Positions 44,589 through 52,553 of a DNA stretch of 52,553 bases are shown here, piece after piece (position 1 is the stretch's first letter; each line of letters opens with the position of its first letter). Source of the DNA: Candidatus Heimdallarchaeota archaeon. GTDB taxonomy: Archaea > Asgardarchaeota > Heimdallarchaeia > Heimdallarchaeales > Heimdallarchaeaceae. The stretch spans positions 1 through 52,553 of the forward strand of contig JAGLRO010000017.1 in assembly GCA_023136245.1 (NCBI GenBank). Direction: 5' to 3'. The notes under the pieces were generated by a model. It saw only the letters and a program-made list of their open reading frames with translations. It searched no databases and was not told the origin of the DNA. Position numbers and translations under genes: made by a program.

Positions 44589-44637
44589 TGCGGGAGGTCG
44601 GTGGTTCAAATCCGCCCTGCCCCACCACATTTTATTT

Positions 44638-45549
44638 TTAAAATAATCCTTCAACACTCAAATATCGTTGTCCTGTATCTGCTAGAATTCCAACAATCAC
44701 CGTATCATCATTTTCAATTCTTTGAGAAATTTCTTTTGCTGCTTTACAAACAGCTCCTGAACTAATACCTACTAGTATCCCTTCCTTTTTTGCAATTTCC
44801 CTACACATTGAAAAGGCATCATCTTGTTTTACTAGAAAGATTTCATCAATTATTTCCTTATTTAGAATTTCTGGTACAAAACCTGGTGCTGTACCCATCA
44901 TCTTATGAGGACGAAAAATGCCTTGTGAAATGTAAGGAGATTCATGAGGTTCTACTGCTATTAGCTTGATATTAGGATTTTTCTCTTTCAGAAAACTGCC
45001 TGCTCCACAAATTGTACCTCCTGTTCCTAAACCTGCTATGAGGATATCGATTTCACCTTCAGTATCTTCCCACAATTCTGGACCTGTTGTTGAATAATGA
45101 GCTTTTGGATTTGCGGGATTAACATGCTGTCCAACATAGAAAAAGTCAGGATTTTCTTCTAAGATTTCTTTTAATTTTTGTCTTGATCCTTCAGTTCCTA
45201 GTTCTGCAGGTGTAAGAATTAGTTCCGCCCCCAAAGCTTTGAGAATTTGTCTTCTTTCAACACTTTGAATTTCTGACATTATTAAGATAGGATGATATCC
45301 ATTAATAGCTGAAATATAGGCAACAGCCATTCCAGTGTTTCCACTAGTGCATTCTATTACTGTGTCTCCTGGTCGAAGCTTTTCCTCAATTTCAGCATCT
45401 TTGAATATTTGAAAAATGGGTCTATCTTTTATGCTTATAGGATTCATGAATTCGCATTTTCCAAAGACTTTTCTTTCTGGTATCAGTCTTTGAAGTCGCA
45501 ATAAAGGTGTTTTACCGATAAGCTCTGTAATATCTTTTGAATATTTCAT
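44638..45549 (-). CDS. Cysteine synthase (PLP-dependent O-acyl- or O-phosphoserine sulfhydrylase)
   Basis: A 303-residue fold-type II PLP enzyme. The Schiff-base Lys is in NPISIKDR near residue 41. The SGNTG phosphate and substrate loop follows (ECTSGNTGMAVAY), and GLGTGGTICG is the PLP phosphate loop near 174. The end GILADTGQRYLS is typical of CysK/CysM. Which acceptor it uses (O-acetylserine or O-phosphoserine) cannot be decided by eye. It is the likely sulfur-assimilation step for cysteine, complementary to cysS in this window. It starts 13 bp after the tRNA-Val gene on the other strand. Confidence 0.92.
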   Translation of the reverse strand: MKYSKDITELIGKTPLLRLQRLIPERKVFGKCEFMNPISIKDRPIFQIFKDAEIEEKLRPGDTVIECTSGNTGMAVAYISAINGYHPILIMSEIQSVERRQILKALGAELILTPAELGTEGSRQKLKEILEENPDFFYVGQHVNPANPKAHYSTTGPELWEDTEGEIDILIAGLGTGGTICGAGSFLKEKNPNIKLIAVEPHESPYISQGIFRPHKMMGTAPGFVPEILNKEIIDEIFLVKQDDAFSMCREIAKKEGILVGISSGAVCKAAKEISQRIENDDTVIVGILADTGQRYLSVEGLF

Positions 45550-45593
45550 ATAATTTCATTTCCTTTTTGTTTGATTATATTACCTCAATTTCA

Positions 45594-46664
45594 TTAAATT
45601 ACAATGTAGATCTTTTTTCTGTCCATAAAGAAAGACAATAACCACAATAATACAACACTAAGAATCCCAAAAAACATGACTAATGCAAAATGGGCATTAT
45701 CTGATAGTATTAATATCGTAAGTCCTATTAAAATCGGGTGTGTTATATAAATGAAAAACGCATTTCTTCCTATTGGTTGCAAAAGGCTTCTATCTTTTGT
45801 TAAATGCTTAACATCATAGATATACCATAGTAACCAAAAGAGAACAGCACCCAGTCCAACTGTCAAAAGTATATATGCTGCTGTAACTCTTTCTTTTGAA
45901 ATACCCCCATATAGTGGCCAATCTGTAACTTTCCATATGAAATGTAAAGTTGTTCCTAGAACTGTAAATACTCCTCCAATTCCCAAAATTTGCCACTTGT
46001 TGGTCTTTCTAAAATCATCAATTATGGTTGTACTCAATAGCATCATAATACAAAATCCTATTCCTCCTATTACTCCACCATGCTCATCATACCAACTTAA
46101 ATCTCCTAAAATCACAATTGTTCCTTCAATTTCTATAGGTATTGTTAATATATACTGATAAACTGCTAGCAAACTGAATCCTAGAATAAAACGTATAATT
46201 CGCGGAAATTTCATAAAGAAAAGTGTAAAAATCCCTGCTATTCCAATAGCTTGTAGTACTCCCCAAGAAAATTTGACACCTTCAAGTGTAAAGATATATC
46301 TACTTCCAATTATACCCATCCCAAAGAAAGCAGCATAACGTCTAACAAATCTAATATATGTTTGAAGTTTTCCTTGCTTTTTATAATATCTTTCAAATGA
46401 CATTTTGTATGTAAGACCAATTGCAAACATGAAAAAAGGAGCAACAAGGTCAACATATGTTAAACCAAAGTCTACTGCATGTTTCGACCAGGATGGGACC
46501 CTATTAAAAGGTGCTATTACATTGACAAATATCATTGAAACAATCGCTATTCCTCTGAAAACATCAATACACAGATAGCGAATTTTTCCAGAGGTTCCTT
46601 TAGAGTCTTCATTTCTTAAAACAAACTTTGTCTCATCTTCTATTGTAGAGGAATCTAGTACCAT
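45594..46664 (-). CDS. HGSNAT/YeiB-like membrane acyltransferase (DUF1624/DUF5009 type)
   Basis: A 356-residue protein with about ten membrane helices. After a 27-residue cytoplasmic start comes RYLCIDVFRGIAIVSMIFVNV, the 'R..D..RG' signature of heparan-alpha-glucosaminide acetyltransferase relatives. DLVAPFFMFAIGLTYKMSFERY follows, also characteristic, and the late YITHPILIGL matches. These enzymes carry acetyl groups across or along the membrane to sugars. The acceptor here is unknown; glycan or lipid decoration is likely. The gene lies 44 bp from the cysteine synthase start on the same strand. Confidence 0.83.
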   Translation of the reverse strand: MVLDSSTIEDETKFVLRNEDSKGTSGKIRYLCIDVFRGIAIVSMIFVNVIAPFNRVPSWSKHAVDFGLTYVDLVAPFFMFAIGLTYKMSFERYYKKQGKLQTYIRFVRRYAAFFGMGIIGSRYIFTLEGVKFSWGVLQAIGIAGIFTLFFMKFPRIIRFILGFSLLAVYQYILTIPIEIEGTIVILGDLSWYDEHGGVIGGIGFCIMMLLSTTIIDDFRKTNKWQILGIGGVFTVLGTTLHFIWKVTDWPLYGGISKERVTAAYILLTVGLGAVLFWLLWYIYDVKHLTKDRSLLQPIGRNAFFIYITHPILIGLTILILSDNAHFALVMFFGILSVVLLWLLSFFMDRKKIYIVI

Positions 46665-46818
46665 ATGGTTTATTGTATCTATTAAAGTAAAAACTCTTTC
46701 TGGGCATACATTAGTTTCAAGAATTTTGATTATACCACTCTAAATTACACAATGCTTAACAAAGTTGAAGGATTTTAAAGTTTAAATATAGAATTGACAA
46801 TATTTTCGATGTGAACCT

Positions 46819-47763
46819 ATGAATATAAGAAAGGAAGCTTTGGAAGCTGAACAAAGAATTAAGAAATATATCAGAAAGACACCTCTAGAATATTCACCCT
46901 TCTTAAGTAAACTCGGAGATTGTAATGTATTTCTTAAGCTTGAAAACTTACAGCAAACTGGTTCTTTTAAAATCAGAGGTGCAATGAATAAGATTTTATC
47001 TTCACCTAATCAAAAGAGATTCATTACAGCATCATCAGGGAACCATGGAGTCGCGGTAGCGTACACTCTAGATAAATTTGAATTAGAAGGGTCTATATAT
47101 TTACCTGAAAACACCTCAAAGACAAAAATTGATGCACTGCAGAATTATGATATTGAAACCAGCTTATTTGGGAATGATTGCGTACAAACTGAACTTTTCG
47201 CACAACAAATTGCCAGAGAAAGAGATATTGTGTTTATATCTCCATATAATGATCTGAAGATTATCGGAGGTCAAGCAACAATTGGTATTGAATTAGAGCA
47301 ACAGTTAGATGTAATTGATACCGTATTTGTCCCTATTGGAGGAGGAGGTTTAATTTCAGGTATAGCTGGTTATTTGAAATCTAGTAGAGATCAAGTGAAG
47401 ATTGTAGGATGTCAACCGGAGAATTCTCCAGTGATGTTTGAGTCTGTCAAAGCAGGGAAAATTGTTGAGATGGAATCAAAACCAACTATTTCAGACGGTA
47501 CAGCTGGAGGTATTGAACATAAGTCAATCACTTTTGAAATTTGTAGGAAGTATGTAAACGATTATGTTTTAGTAAATGAAAATCAAATTAAACAATCTAT
47601 AATACTTGCCTTAGATAAGCATTCACTATTAATAGAAGGAGCTGCAGCTTTATCAATTGCATCTTTTGTTAAGGTTAAAGAGAAATTCAAAGGACAAAAC
47701 ATTGTACTTTTATTAACTGGTAACAAAATTAGCAATGAAAAGTTAAAAGAAGTATTGTGTTGA
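46819..47763 (+). CDS. Threonine dehydratase/serine racemase-like PLP enzyme
   Basis: A 314-residue fold-type II PLP protein. The Lys is in QQTGSFKIRGAMN (about residue 52), the loop ASSGNHGVAVAY near 76, and the phosphate loop GGGGLISGIAGY near 175. There is no C-terminal ACT regulatory domain, so it resembles catabolic threonine ammonia-lyase or serine racemase, not the biosynthetic IlvA form. It would give 2-oxobutyrate from threonine, or pyruvate from serine. It is divergent from the HGSNAT-like gene. Confidence 0.9.
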   Translation: MNIRKEALEAEQRIKKYIRKTPLEYSPFLSKLGDCNVFLKLENLQQTGSFKIRGAMNKILSSPNQKRFITASSGNHGVAVAYTLDKFELEGSIYLPENTSKTKIDALQNYDIETSLFGNDCVQTELFAQQIARERDIVFISPYNDLKIIGGQATIGIELEQQLDVIDTVFVPIGGGGLISGIAGYLKSSRDQVKIVGCQPENSPVMFESVKAGKIVEMESKPTISDGTAGGIEHKSITFEICRKYVNDYVLVNENQIKQSIILALDKHSLLIEGAAALSIASFVKVKEKFKGQNIVLLLTGNKISNEKLKEVLC

Positions 47764-47784
47764 TTTTTTTTAGTATTCGTTGTT

Positions 47785-48297
47785 TCAATAAAAACTATCA
47801 TTATATTCTTCAATGAAACCTAAACTCAGTTCATTATTTTCTTTGATTAATTTTACTTCAAAGATTGATTGAGCATTTTCTCTTTTCATTAACTCTCTTA
47901 ACATATAATAATCAGAAGGAATAATTCTTTCCTTATTTTCTTCAATTTCGAATTCAGAAAACCATTTTAGTTCTCCTTCTTCAGTTGGTTTTATTTCGCC
48001 TTCCTTAAACGCTGTTTGACAAAGGAAAATAATGAATTGTTTAACAGTTTCTCCATTTCTCTTATCCATCAACCTTTCATTAAGAATGGCTTTTATTCCT
48101 TCCCATTTAACGTTTAATCCTGTCTCCTCTGCTATCTCTCTAGTAATGGCATCTTGGATAGTCTCATTAAACTGGATTTTTCCCCCAACTAAAGCCCATT
48201 TTTGTTGATAATCTCCACGCTCTCTTTTAATAAGTAACCAATTATTGTTATTTTTAATTCCTGCAACGACGACTGCAAGTATTTTCTTTTGTTCCAT
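47785..48297 (-). CDS. Nudix hydrolase
   Basis: A 170-residue protein. The Nudix box is complete at about residues 38-60: GGKIQFNETIQDAITREIAEETGL fits G-x5-E-x7-R-E-x2-E-E-x-G, with the metal-binding glutamates in REIAEE. The N-terminal strand AVVVAGIKNNNNWLLIKRERG is typical. Substrates are nucleoside diphosphate derivatives; the exact one is not known. It converges with the threonine dehydratase-like gene, with 21 bp between stops. Confidence 0.92.
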   Translation of the reverse strand: MEQKKILAVVVAGIKNNNNWLLIKRERGDYQQKWALVGGKIQFNETIQDAITREIAEETGLNVKWEGIKAILNERLMDKRNGETVKQFIIFLCQTAFKEGEIKPTEEGELKWFSEFEIEENKERIIPSDYYMLRELMKRENAQSIFEVKLIKENNELSLGFIEEYNDSFY

Positions 48298-48400
48298 ATT
48301 CTAGGTAAGTTTTATGTGTTCTATAACTTTTTCTTTGAAATTAGTATTCAAGGTCATAAAATTCTTAAATATTCAAAAAGATGCTCATTAGCGAACCCCA

Positions 48401-48991
48401 ATGACTAACTTTATTCAGAATTCTATCCGCTCAATTCGTAGAAAACTAGGTTACCCAGAGGTTTCTATATTGATTATGGGAAATAACAACCCTGCAACTA
48501 GAAATCGTGTTCTCCTTCTAAGATCGAATACTTCTTTGCAAGAATTCATTATGGATGATTTACTCATTGATTTACCTTTCTCTGCCAAATTCAAGTTTAA
48601 ACCAAAGCAGTTTGTTCCATTCGAGGGTATCCTCTATCTTATTGATGCAACTGAAGAAGAAATGATTAAACATGAACGTAATTATTTCTGGGAAAAGATA
48701 GTTTGGGATACTGAAACAAAAAACCTTCCAATTGCAGTATGTGCTTACAATTCTAATCTTCAAGGAGCATTAACTAGAGGTGAATTAATAGAATATCTAT
48801 CATTGATTCGCCTTACTGATAGACTTTGGAAATTATTTGAGACTCCGGATGTTAATAATCTGATAGATGCTATGCGATGGATAAAACGAATAGTTCATAT
48901 GGGATATGTCAAGTCTTGGGAAGAAAAAGAAAAACTATTGGAAAAAGTAATAACAAAACAAGTTCAAATTGTTTCAGAAACTACAACATAA
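48401..48991 (+). CDS. Degenerate Arf-family GTPase (pseudo-GTPase)
   Basis: A 196-residue protein whose middle and end match the Arf/Arl fold: GILYLIDATEEE (76-87, strand 4), FWEKIV, NLPIAVCAYNSNLQGAL (108-124) and RGELIEYLSL (126-135), then LWKLFETPDVNNLIDAMRWI (142-161). That is the Arf pattern around G4, the helix after it, and G5 plus the final helix. The nucleotide-binding parts are lost. The P-loop GxxxxGK[ST] is MGNNNPATRN (26-35), no WDxGG (G3) is present, and the NKxD Lys and Asp are replaced (AYNSNL). GTP binding is therefore unlikely. It begins a same-strand run with AAA+, VWA and a further gene; the spacer to the AAA+ gene is 23 nt with a ribosome site aaagaggt. Confidence 0.7.
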   Translation: MTNFIQNSIRSIRRKLGYPEVSILIMGNNNPATRNRVLLLRSNTSLQEFIMDDLLIDLPFSAKFKFKPKQFVPFEGILYLIDATEEEMIKHERNYFWEKIVWDTETKNLPIAVCAYNSNLQGALTRGELIEYLSLIRLTDRLWKLFETPDVNNLIDAMRWIKRIVHMGYVKSWEEKEKLLEKVITKQVQIVSETTT

Positions 48992-49014
48992 ATAAAAAAT
49001 AAAGAGGTCAAACC

Positions 49015-50565
49015 ATGACACTCACAATTCAAAAATTAATGAAAGATGGATACTCAGGATTTTCTGTGCGTTCCATACTAATGAATCAAGATTTTCGTGC
49101 AAGAGTTTTAAACGATGTAAGTGTAAGAGGAAATCAAACAGGCAAAAATCTAGTGATGGACAAATTAGCTGTTGGAGGAAAAGTACTTCTGACAGGTCCA
49201 ACTGGAGAAGCTAAAACTCTGTTTGCTAGAATGCTTTTAGATCATATTGTAAGAGAGATTAACAATTCCAAGTATCATATTGAAGGATGCCCTTTTCTTG
49301 AAGACGCAGGTTACATGGTCGATGTTGTCAATCAATTTTCAGCAAATCCTTTTGCTGGGATTAGAGTTATGCAATCTCTTTGCCCCTACTGTAGACAAAA
49401 CATTGAGAATATACTATCCGAAGAAGGTAATCAAGTTCAACTTGACAACACAAACAGTGTCTTAGCTATTCCTCCAAAAGAGATTGTTAATCGCTTAGGA
49501 AAGCTTGGTGCTCAAAAAACCATTGTTAGAAGATCTCAATTAGATCCAAGAACAGATCCTGAAAGCCTTTCAATGTTACTAGCTGGAGTTGAAAATTTAG
49601 AAGAATTATTTGGTAAAGATACTTCTACAACATATGCAGCAACCTCACATAAAGTTGGGGTTCTTTCTCAAGGTTTTATCGTAGTTAACGAAATTCAAAG
49701 ACTACCATTAACACTACTTGAGTCCTTGATGGGTTTTCTTGAGGAACCAATGGTTATCAAATACAATATTCAAGGAGAACCAGTCTACATTGATGGAGCA
49801 GTTCTTTTCACTTCAAATGCTCCACTAACTGTGTTTGGGGAAGAAAGTCAACCAATCATCAATCGTATTCCAGAAGTTCTTTGGCCAGCTCGTTCAGTTG
49901 AGAGCAGGGAACAAATTATTAGAGATATGTTTCAAGAACAAATAGTTCTTTCCAGAAAGAAAATAACCGCAAATCCTTCAATGATCCAATTACATGAACT
50001 AGAAAAAGAGACAACTGATTTTGTAAGTCGTCTAGCTGTTGATTTTCTTGCTTTCCTAGGTAATAACTCACTTCCAGAATCCATGAAAACAAGAGGATTA
50101 AGGTCTGAAAGTCGCGTAGAAAGAAGTGACTTCTATGCAGGTCTTGATGAGATTCATGATCCACAAAGGAATCCCCACATAGATCTTCGAACCATGAATA
50201 ACATAATTGGAGAAACAGTTCTTCTTCAAACTAGAGAATCAGAAGTAGAAAGTATAAATGTAGTAACATTAGAAAAAATTAGAAAAACTATTGGTGCTTT
50301 TGATGTTCCTGTTTCAATGCTTAATGATGCTCTTCAACAAATTAAGATTCTCCTACGAACCTCAATAAAAGATTCAGAAGTTTCCATAAGCGTTCAAGAC
50401 ATTTCTGAAGATATTTCAAAAATGAAAGCATTAAGTGATGAAGAACTTATTCAATTAATAACTAGATTTGAAGGATTAGACAAATTCAAAGAGAATCTTC
50501 GAGCAAAAATTATTGATAAACTCAAATTATCTTATGAGCAATTATTAAAGATAGATTATATCTAG
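49015..50565 (+). CDS. MoxR/chelatase-like AAA+ ATPase with altered Walker B
   Basis: A 516-residue AAA+ protein. Walker A is GPTGEAKT (61-68), the MoxR-type GxxGxAKT. The Walker B region is GFIVVNEIQ (220-228): the usual Asp is Asn225, while Glu226 remains. Sensor 1 is LFTSNAP (N268), and Arg284 in INRIPEVLW is a candidate arginine finger. Cysteines C92, C123 and C126 (CPYC) suggest a zinc site, seen in some magnesium-chelatase relatives. The C-terminal part is long and helical. It pairs with the VWA gene 33 nt downstream, as MoxR/RavA, NorQ and BchI pair with VWA partners that recruit metals or fold targets. The Asn change could mean slow or no ATP hydrolysis. Confidence 0.85.
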   Translation: MTLTIQKLMKDGYSGFSVRSILMNQDFRARVLNDVSVRGNQTGKNLVMDKLAVGGKVLLTGPTGEAKTLFARMLLDHIVREINNSKYHIEGCPFLEDAGYMVDVVNQFSANPFAGIRVMQSLCPYCRQNIENILSEEGNQVQLDNTNSVLAIPPKEIVNRLGKLGAQKTIVRRSQLDPRTDPESLSMLLAGVENLEELFGKDTSTTYAATSHKVGVLSQGFIVVNEIQRLPLTLLESLMGFLEEPMVIKYNIQGEPVYIDGAVLFTSNAPLTVFGEESQPIINRIPEVLWPARSVESREQIIRDMFQEQIVLSRKKITANPSMIQLHELEKETTDFVSRLAVDFLAFLGNNSLPESMKTRGLRSESRVERSDFYAGLDEIHDPQRNPHIDLRTMNNIIGETVLLQTRESEVESINVVTLEKIRKTIGAFDVPVSMLNDALQQIKILLRTSIKDSEVSISVQDISEDISKMKALSDEELIQLITRFEGLDKFKENLRAKIIDKLKLSYEQLLKIDYI

Positions 50566-50598
50566 AAAGACACCTAAAAGCCCTAAGGAGTTGAAACA

Positions 50599-51984
50599 AT
50601 GCCCCATAGAATATTCTTCATAACGGAAACAGAATTCACTGATCCATTACAACATTATGGTGATGTTGAATTTATACTAGACTTTGAGGATGCAGCACAA
50701 GTATTGAGGTTGTGGAGAAATCCCCATCTAGGACGAAGTTCCCGTGAAGGGGCAGTCATTTCTCTTGCATCAAAAAATGCTGTTGCAATTGATAACATAC
50801 TCCAAAAGATAATGAATACTTTTCTTACAGCTGAGGAAGAAGAACGTCTATTAAATGAGCTAAAACTCCTCCGTTTTATTGGCGATCATATTTTACCAGA
50901 TGTATTAGAAAGAGTTAATCGTAATGAACTCCAAACAGTTGAAGATATTCTGCAATATATTCAAGAGCTTTTACGTGAGTTGAAATATGAAGGAACAATT
51001 GATATACAACAATTAGCTGAAAAACTAAATCAACTGAAAGATATCGTGGATATTGAAATTACGGATGCTTTTGGGAGAAAGAAAAGAATCTCTCGTGAAA
51101 ATGTAATGGATTTACTTGGTAGGATACTTGGTAGATACTTAATGAAACAGATTTCAGTAGCTCCAATAGATGAGGTTCAAAAAAGATTTAGTGGATCAAT
51201 TCGTCTTAAGGAAACTTACAAAAGTGCTGTTCTTAGGTCACAAATGATTCCACCTACCTCTGTAAAACAAGAAGATATTGTTAGAGTAAAGAAAGATCGT
51301 CGATCTTTGGTTTACCAAATAGTCGATATGAGTCAATCTATGAGTAAAACTGTTTTTGAAGGAAAAATGTCCAGACTAGACGGGGCATTGTTAACAAGCT
51401 TAAGTCTATACTATTATTTCAAAATGCTAAACAGAAGAAAAAGAAAACGGTATGATATGTTTAAACTCGCAGTTGTTCCTATTAGAAAAGGACCAACCGT
51501 AATCGATGATGATAAGAAGATGGAACATCTACTTCTTACAGCTGATGCTAAAGGTAAGACTTACATGGTTCAAAGTGTTCTTAAAGCAATAGAACATGCA
51601 AGAAAGCAACATCTAGATAAGAACATAGATGTGCAGTTAACAATAGTTACAGATGGTATGCCAAATGTACCTATTCGTCCGTTTGGTTTTAAAACAAGTA
51701 AGGGATTAAAAAGATACTTTGATGAGATAGAAACAAAGACTAAACCAGATACTATTGAATGTTTAATTCAATTAAATGGAATTTTTAGTAGCTTAAAGAA
51801 TGATCGATCAAGAAACTGGAACATATCTTATTTCTTGATGGGTACAGAAGCTTTACGAAAGAAGGAATTGTATAGTCATACTCAGAGAATGTTGAAAGGC
51901 ATCACAAAACCTATTCTCATTGATCCTGCTCAAATAAACAAATTGGGAGAACAGATACTCCGAGAGAGCATTCTATACGGGTGA
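50599..51984 (+). CDS. VWA-domain protein, partner of the AAA+ ATPase
   Basis: A 461-residue protein. Residues 1-230 are mostly helical and unrecognised. Residues 232-461 form a VWA domain. The MIDAS is complete: DMSQS (D243-S247), Thr321 in AKGKT and Asp352 in VTDGMPN. MIDAS domains hold a divalent metal that contacts a target's acidic residue. In BchD, NorD, ViaA and CoxE the VWA protein delivers targets to the partner AAA+ ring, so the same is inferred here. A strong ribosome site aaggag precedes the ATG by 9 nt, and the following gene starts 6 nt after the stop. Confidence 0.88.
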   Translation: MPHRIFFITETEFTDPLQHYGDVEFILDFEDAAQVLRLWRNPHLGRSSREGAVISLASKNAVAIDNILQKIMNTFLTAEEEERLLNELKLLRFIGDHILPDVLERVNRNELQTVEDILQYIQELLRELKYEGTIDIQQLAEKLNQLKDIVDIEITDAFGRKKRISRENVMDLLGRILGRYLMKQISVAPIDEVQKRFSGSIRLKETYKSAVLRSQMIPPTSVKQEDIVRVKKDRRSLVYQIVDMSQSMSKTVFEGKMSRLDGALLTSLSLYYYFKMLNRRKRKRYDMFKLAVVPIRKGPTVIDDDKKMEHLLLTADAKGKTYMVQSVLKAIEHARKQHLDKNIDVQLTIVTDGMPNVPIRPFGFKTSKGLKRYFDEIETKTKPDTIECLIQLNGIFSSLKNDRSRNWNISYFLMGTEALRKKELYSHTQRMLKGITKPILIDPAQINKLGEQILRESILYG

Positions 51985-51990
51985 TAAAAA

Positions 51991-52553
51991 ATGTTAAAAG
52001 CTGAACTAACAGAAGTGATAGGGGTTTATCACAAAGCTCGTGATGATATCAAGACTCTTGTAGGTTCAACCCCGGAAAATTACAGAATACTGATTTTTGT
52101 TAATCCTGAAATGCATGTTTCTGTTAATCGTGTTGTTGAAATGACTGGTACTCCTCAAGCCATTCTTACTTCTGAGCAAATTACAAATCTGAAATCGGCT
52201 CGAATCAGTGATTTCCTCCCTACAGGAAAAGAAACTGTTTATAATTCACTTCCAACTTTAATCTATCTTTCTGTACCTTCCTATGAGCTTTCTAAAGAAC
52301 AAGAATTTACATTAAGAGTCATGCTCGTTCATGCATTAGCTCATGCACTAATGAATGAAAAAACTGAATCTAATTCAGCAAGAACACTATCCCAATTGTA
52401 TCAATTGGATGTTATATTAAAGGAATTGATGACTAACAATGTTTTCAAATTAAACAGAACATCAAATAATCAGCATGTTTGGGCATGGCAGTATTTTCAA
52501 GATTTAATTGGTATTATACGGTTATTCTCTGAATCAGGTGTAGAAGATTTTTA
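51991..52553 (+). CDS. Fourth gene of the AAA+/VWA cluster, partial, unknown
   Basis: An ATG 6 nt after the VWA stop opens a frame that runs through the window end (187 codons visible). The visible part begins MLKAELTEVIGVYHKARDD and includes a strand IFVNPEMHVSVNRVVEM. A helix with VMLVHALAHALMNE carries an H-x3-H pair, which could hold a metal but is not a classical HExxH. I do not recognise a family. Tight spacing implies co-transcription and a role with the AAA+ and VWA proteins. Confidence 0.72.
   Translation, partial: MLKAELTEVIGVYHKARDDIKTLVGSTPENYRILIFVNPEMHVSVNRVVEMTGTPQAILTSEQITNLKSARISDFLPTGKETVYNSLPTLIYLSVPSYELSKEQEFTLRVMLVHALAHALMNEKTESNSARTLSQLYQLDVILKELMTNNVFKLNRTSNNQHVWAWQYFQDLIGIIRLFSESGVEDF

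Larger units (their letters stand above)
44486..44624 (+). tRNA. tRNA-Val(GAC) with two introns
   Basis: Acceptor ggggcag (44486-44492) pairs with ctgcccc (44617-44623), discriminator A, and CCA at 44625-44627. D-stem atc (44495-44497) pairs with gat (44511-44513). Anticodon stem cccgc (44547-44551) pairs with gcggg (44590-44594), with anticodon GAC at 44554-44556. The T-arm is ggtgg-ttcaaat-ccgcc. A 32-nt insertion lies between D-arm and anticodon arm, and about 31 nt in the anticodon loop. Confidence 0.9.

Overview
The window is AT-rich archaeal DNA, most likely from an Asgard archaeon (Promethearchaeota, perhaps the Heimdallarchaeia side). This is inferred, since no 16S rRNA or ribosomal marker is present. 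The support is: a two-domain gelsolin-like protein; a relic Arf-family GTPase fold; a longin-like small protein; archaeal D-aminoacyl-tRNA deacylase DtdA; a divergent DRG-type GTPase; TATA-box promoters of TATAAATA type; and tRNA genes with bulge-helix-bulge (BHB) introns.

Layout. 1-1.5 kb: tRNA-Glu (intron), a GNAT acetyltransferase, tRNA-Leu and a longin-like protein. 1.5-7.9 kb: two tandem paralogous multi-pass membrane proteins with long helical, sequon-rich outer domains, then a protein with a very acidic Glu/Val-rich helix. 7.9-11.7 kb: a MobA-like nucleotidyltransferase facing a single-gene Cys-type formate dehydrogenase. 11.8-20.8 kb: beta-class DNA methyltransferase, DtdA, an IlvC-like protein with an altered active site, SDR, nitrilase, ornithine carbamoyltransferase, DUF362 ferredoxin and a degenerate DRG-like GTPase. 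20.8-23 kb: tRNA-Phe, a small zinc-finger protein, aldo/keto reductase and gelsolin. 23.4-30.4 kb: hyuA-hyuB, enoyl-CoA hydratase, DtxR-like regulator and cysS. 30.6-33.7 kb: epimerase, flippase-like protein and GT2 glycosyltransferase (lipid or glycan assembly). 33.7-36.4 kb: tRNA-Ala, a small orphan gene flanked by look-alike hairpins, tRNA-Thr, a serine hydrolase and tRNA-Asn. 36.5-44.1 kb: class V aminotransferase, D-2-hydroxyacid dehydrogenase and an oppBCDF transporter without a binding protein, whose OppB carries an extra four-helix domain. 44.4-48.3 kb: tRNA-Val, cysteine synthase, HGSNAT/YeiB-like acyltransferase, threonine dehydratase and Nudix hydrolase. 48.4 kb to the end: a run of four genes encoding a pseudo-Arf GTPase, a MoxR/chelatase-like AAA+ ATPase with a changed Walker B, a VWA protein with an intact MIDAS, and an unrecognised protein cut by the window end.

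Two observations stand out. First, the terminal pseudo-GTPase/AAA+/VWA cluster looks like a chelatase- or MoxR-type remodelling machine that has recruited a dead Arf-like fold. Second, four of seven tRNA genes carry introns (seven introns in total). tRNA-Thr and tRNA-Asn each have a 31-nt intron in the T-loop. These two introns have the same BHB, similar hairpin loops and compensatory stem changes, so they look like relatives that spread between tRNA genes.
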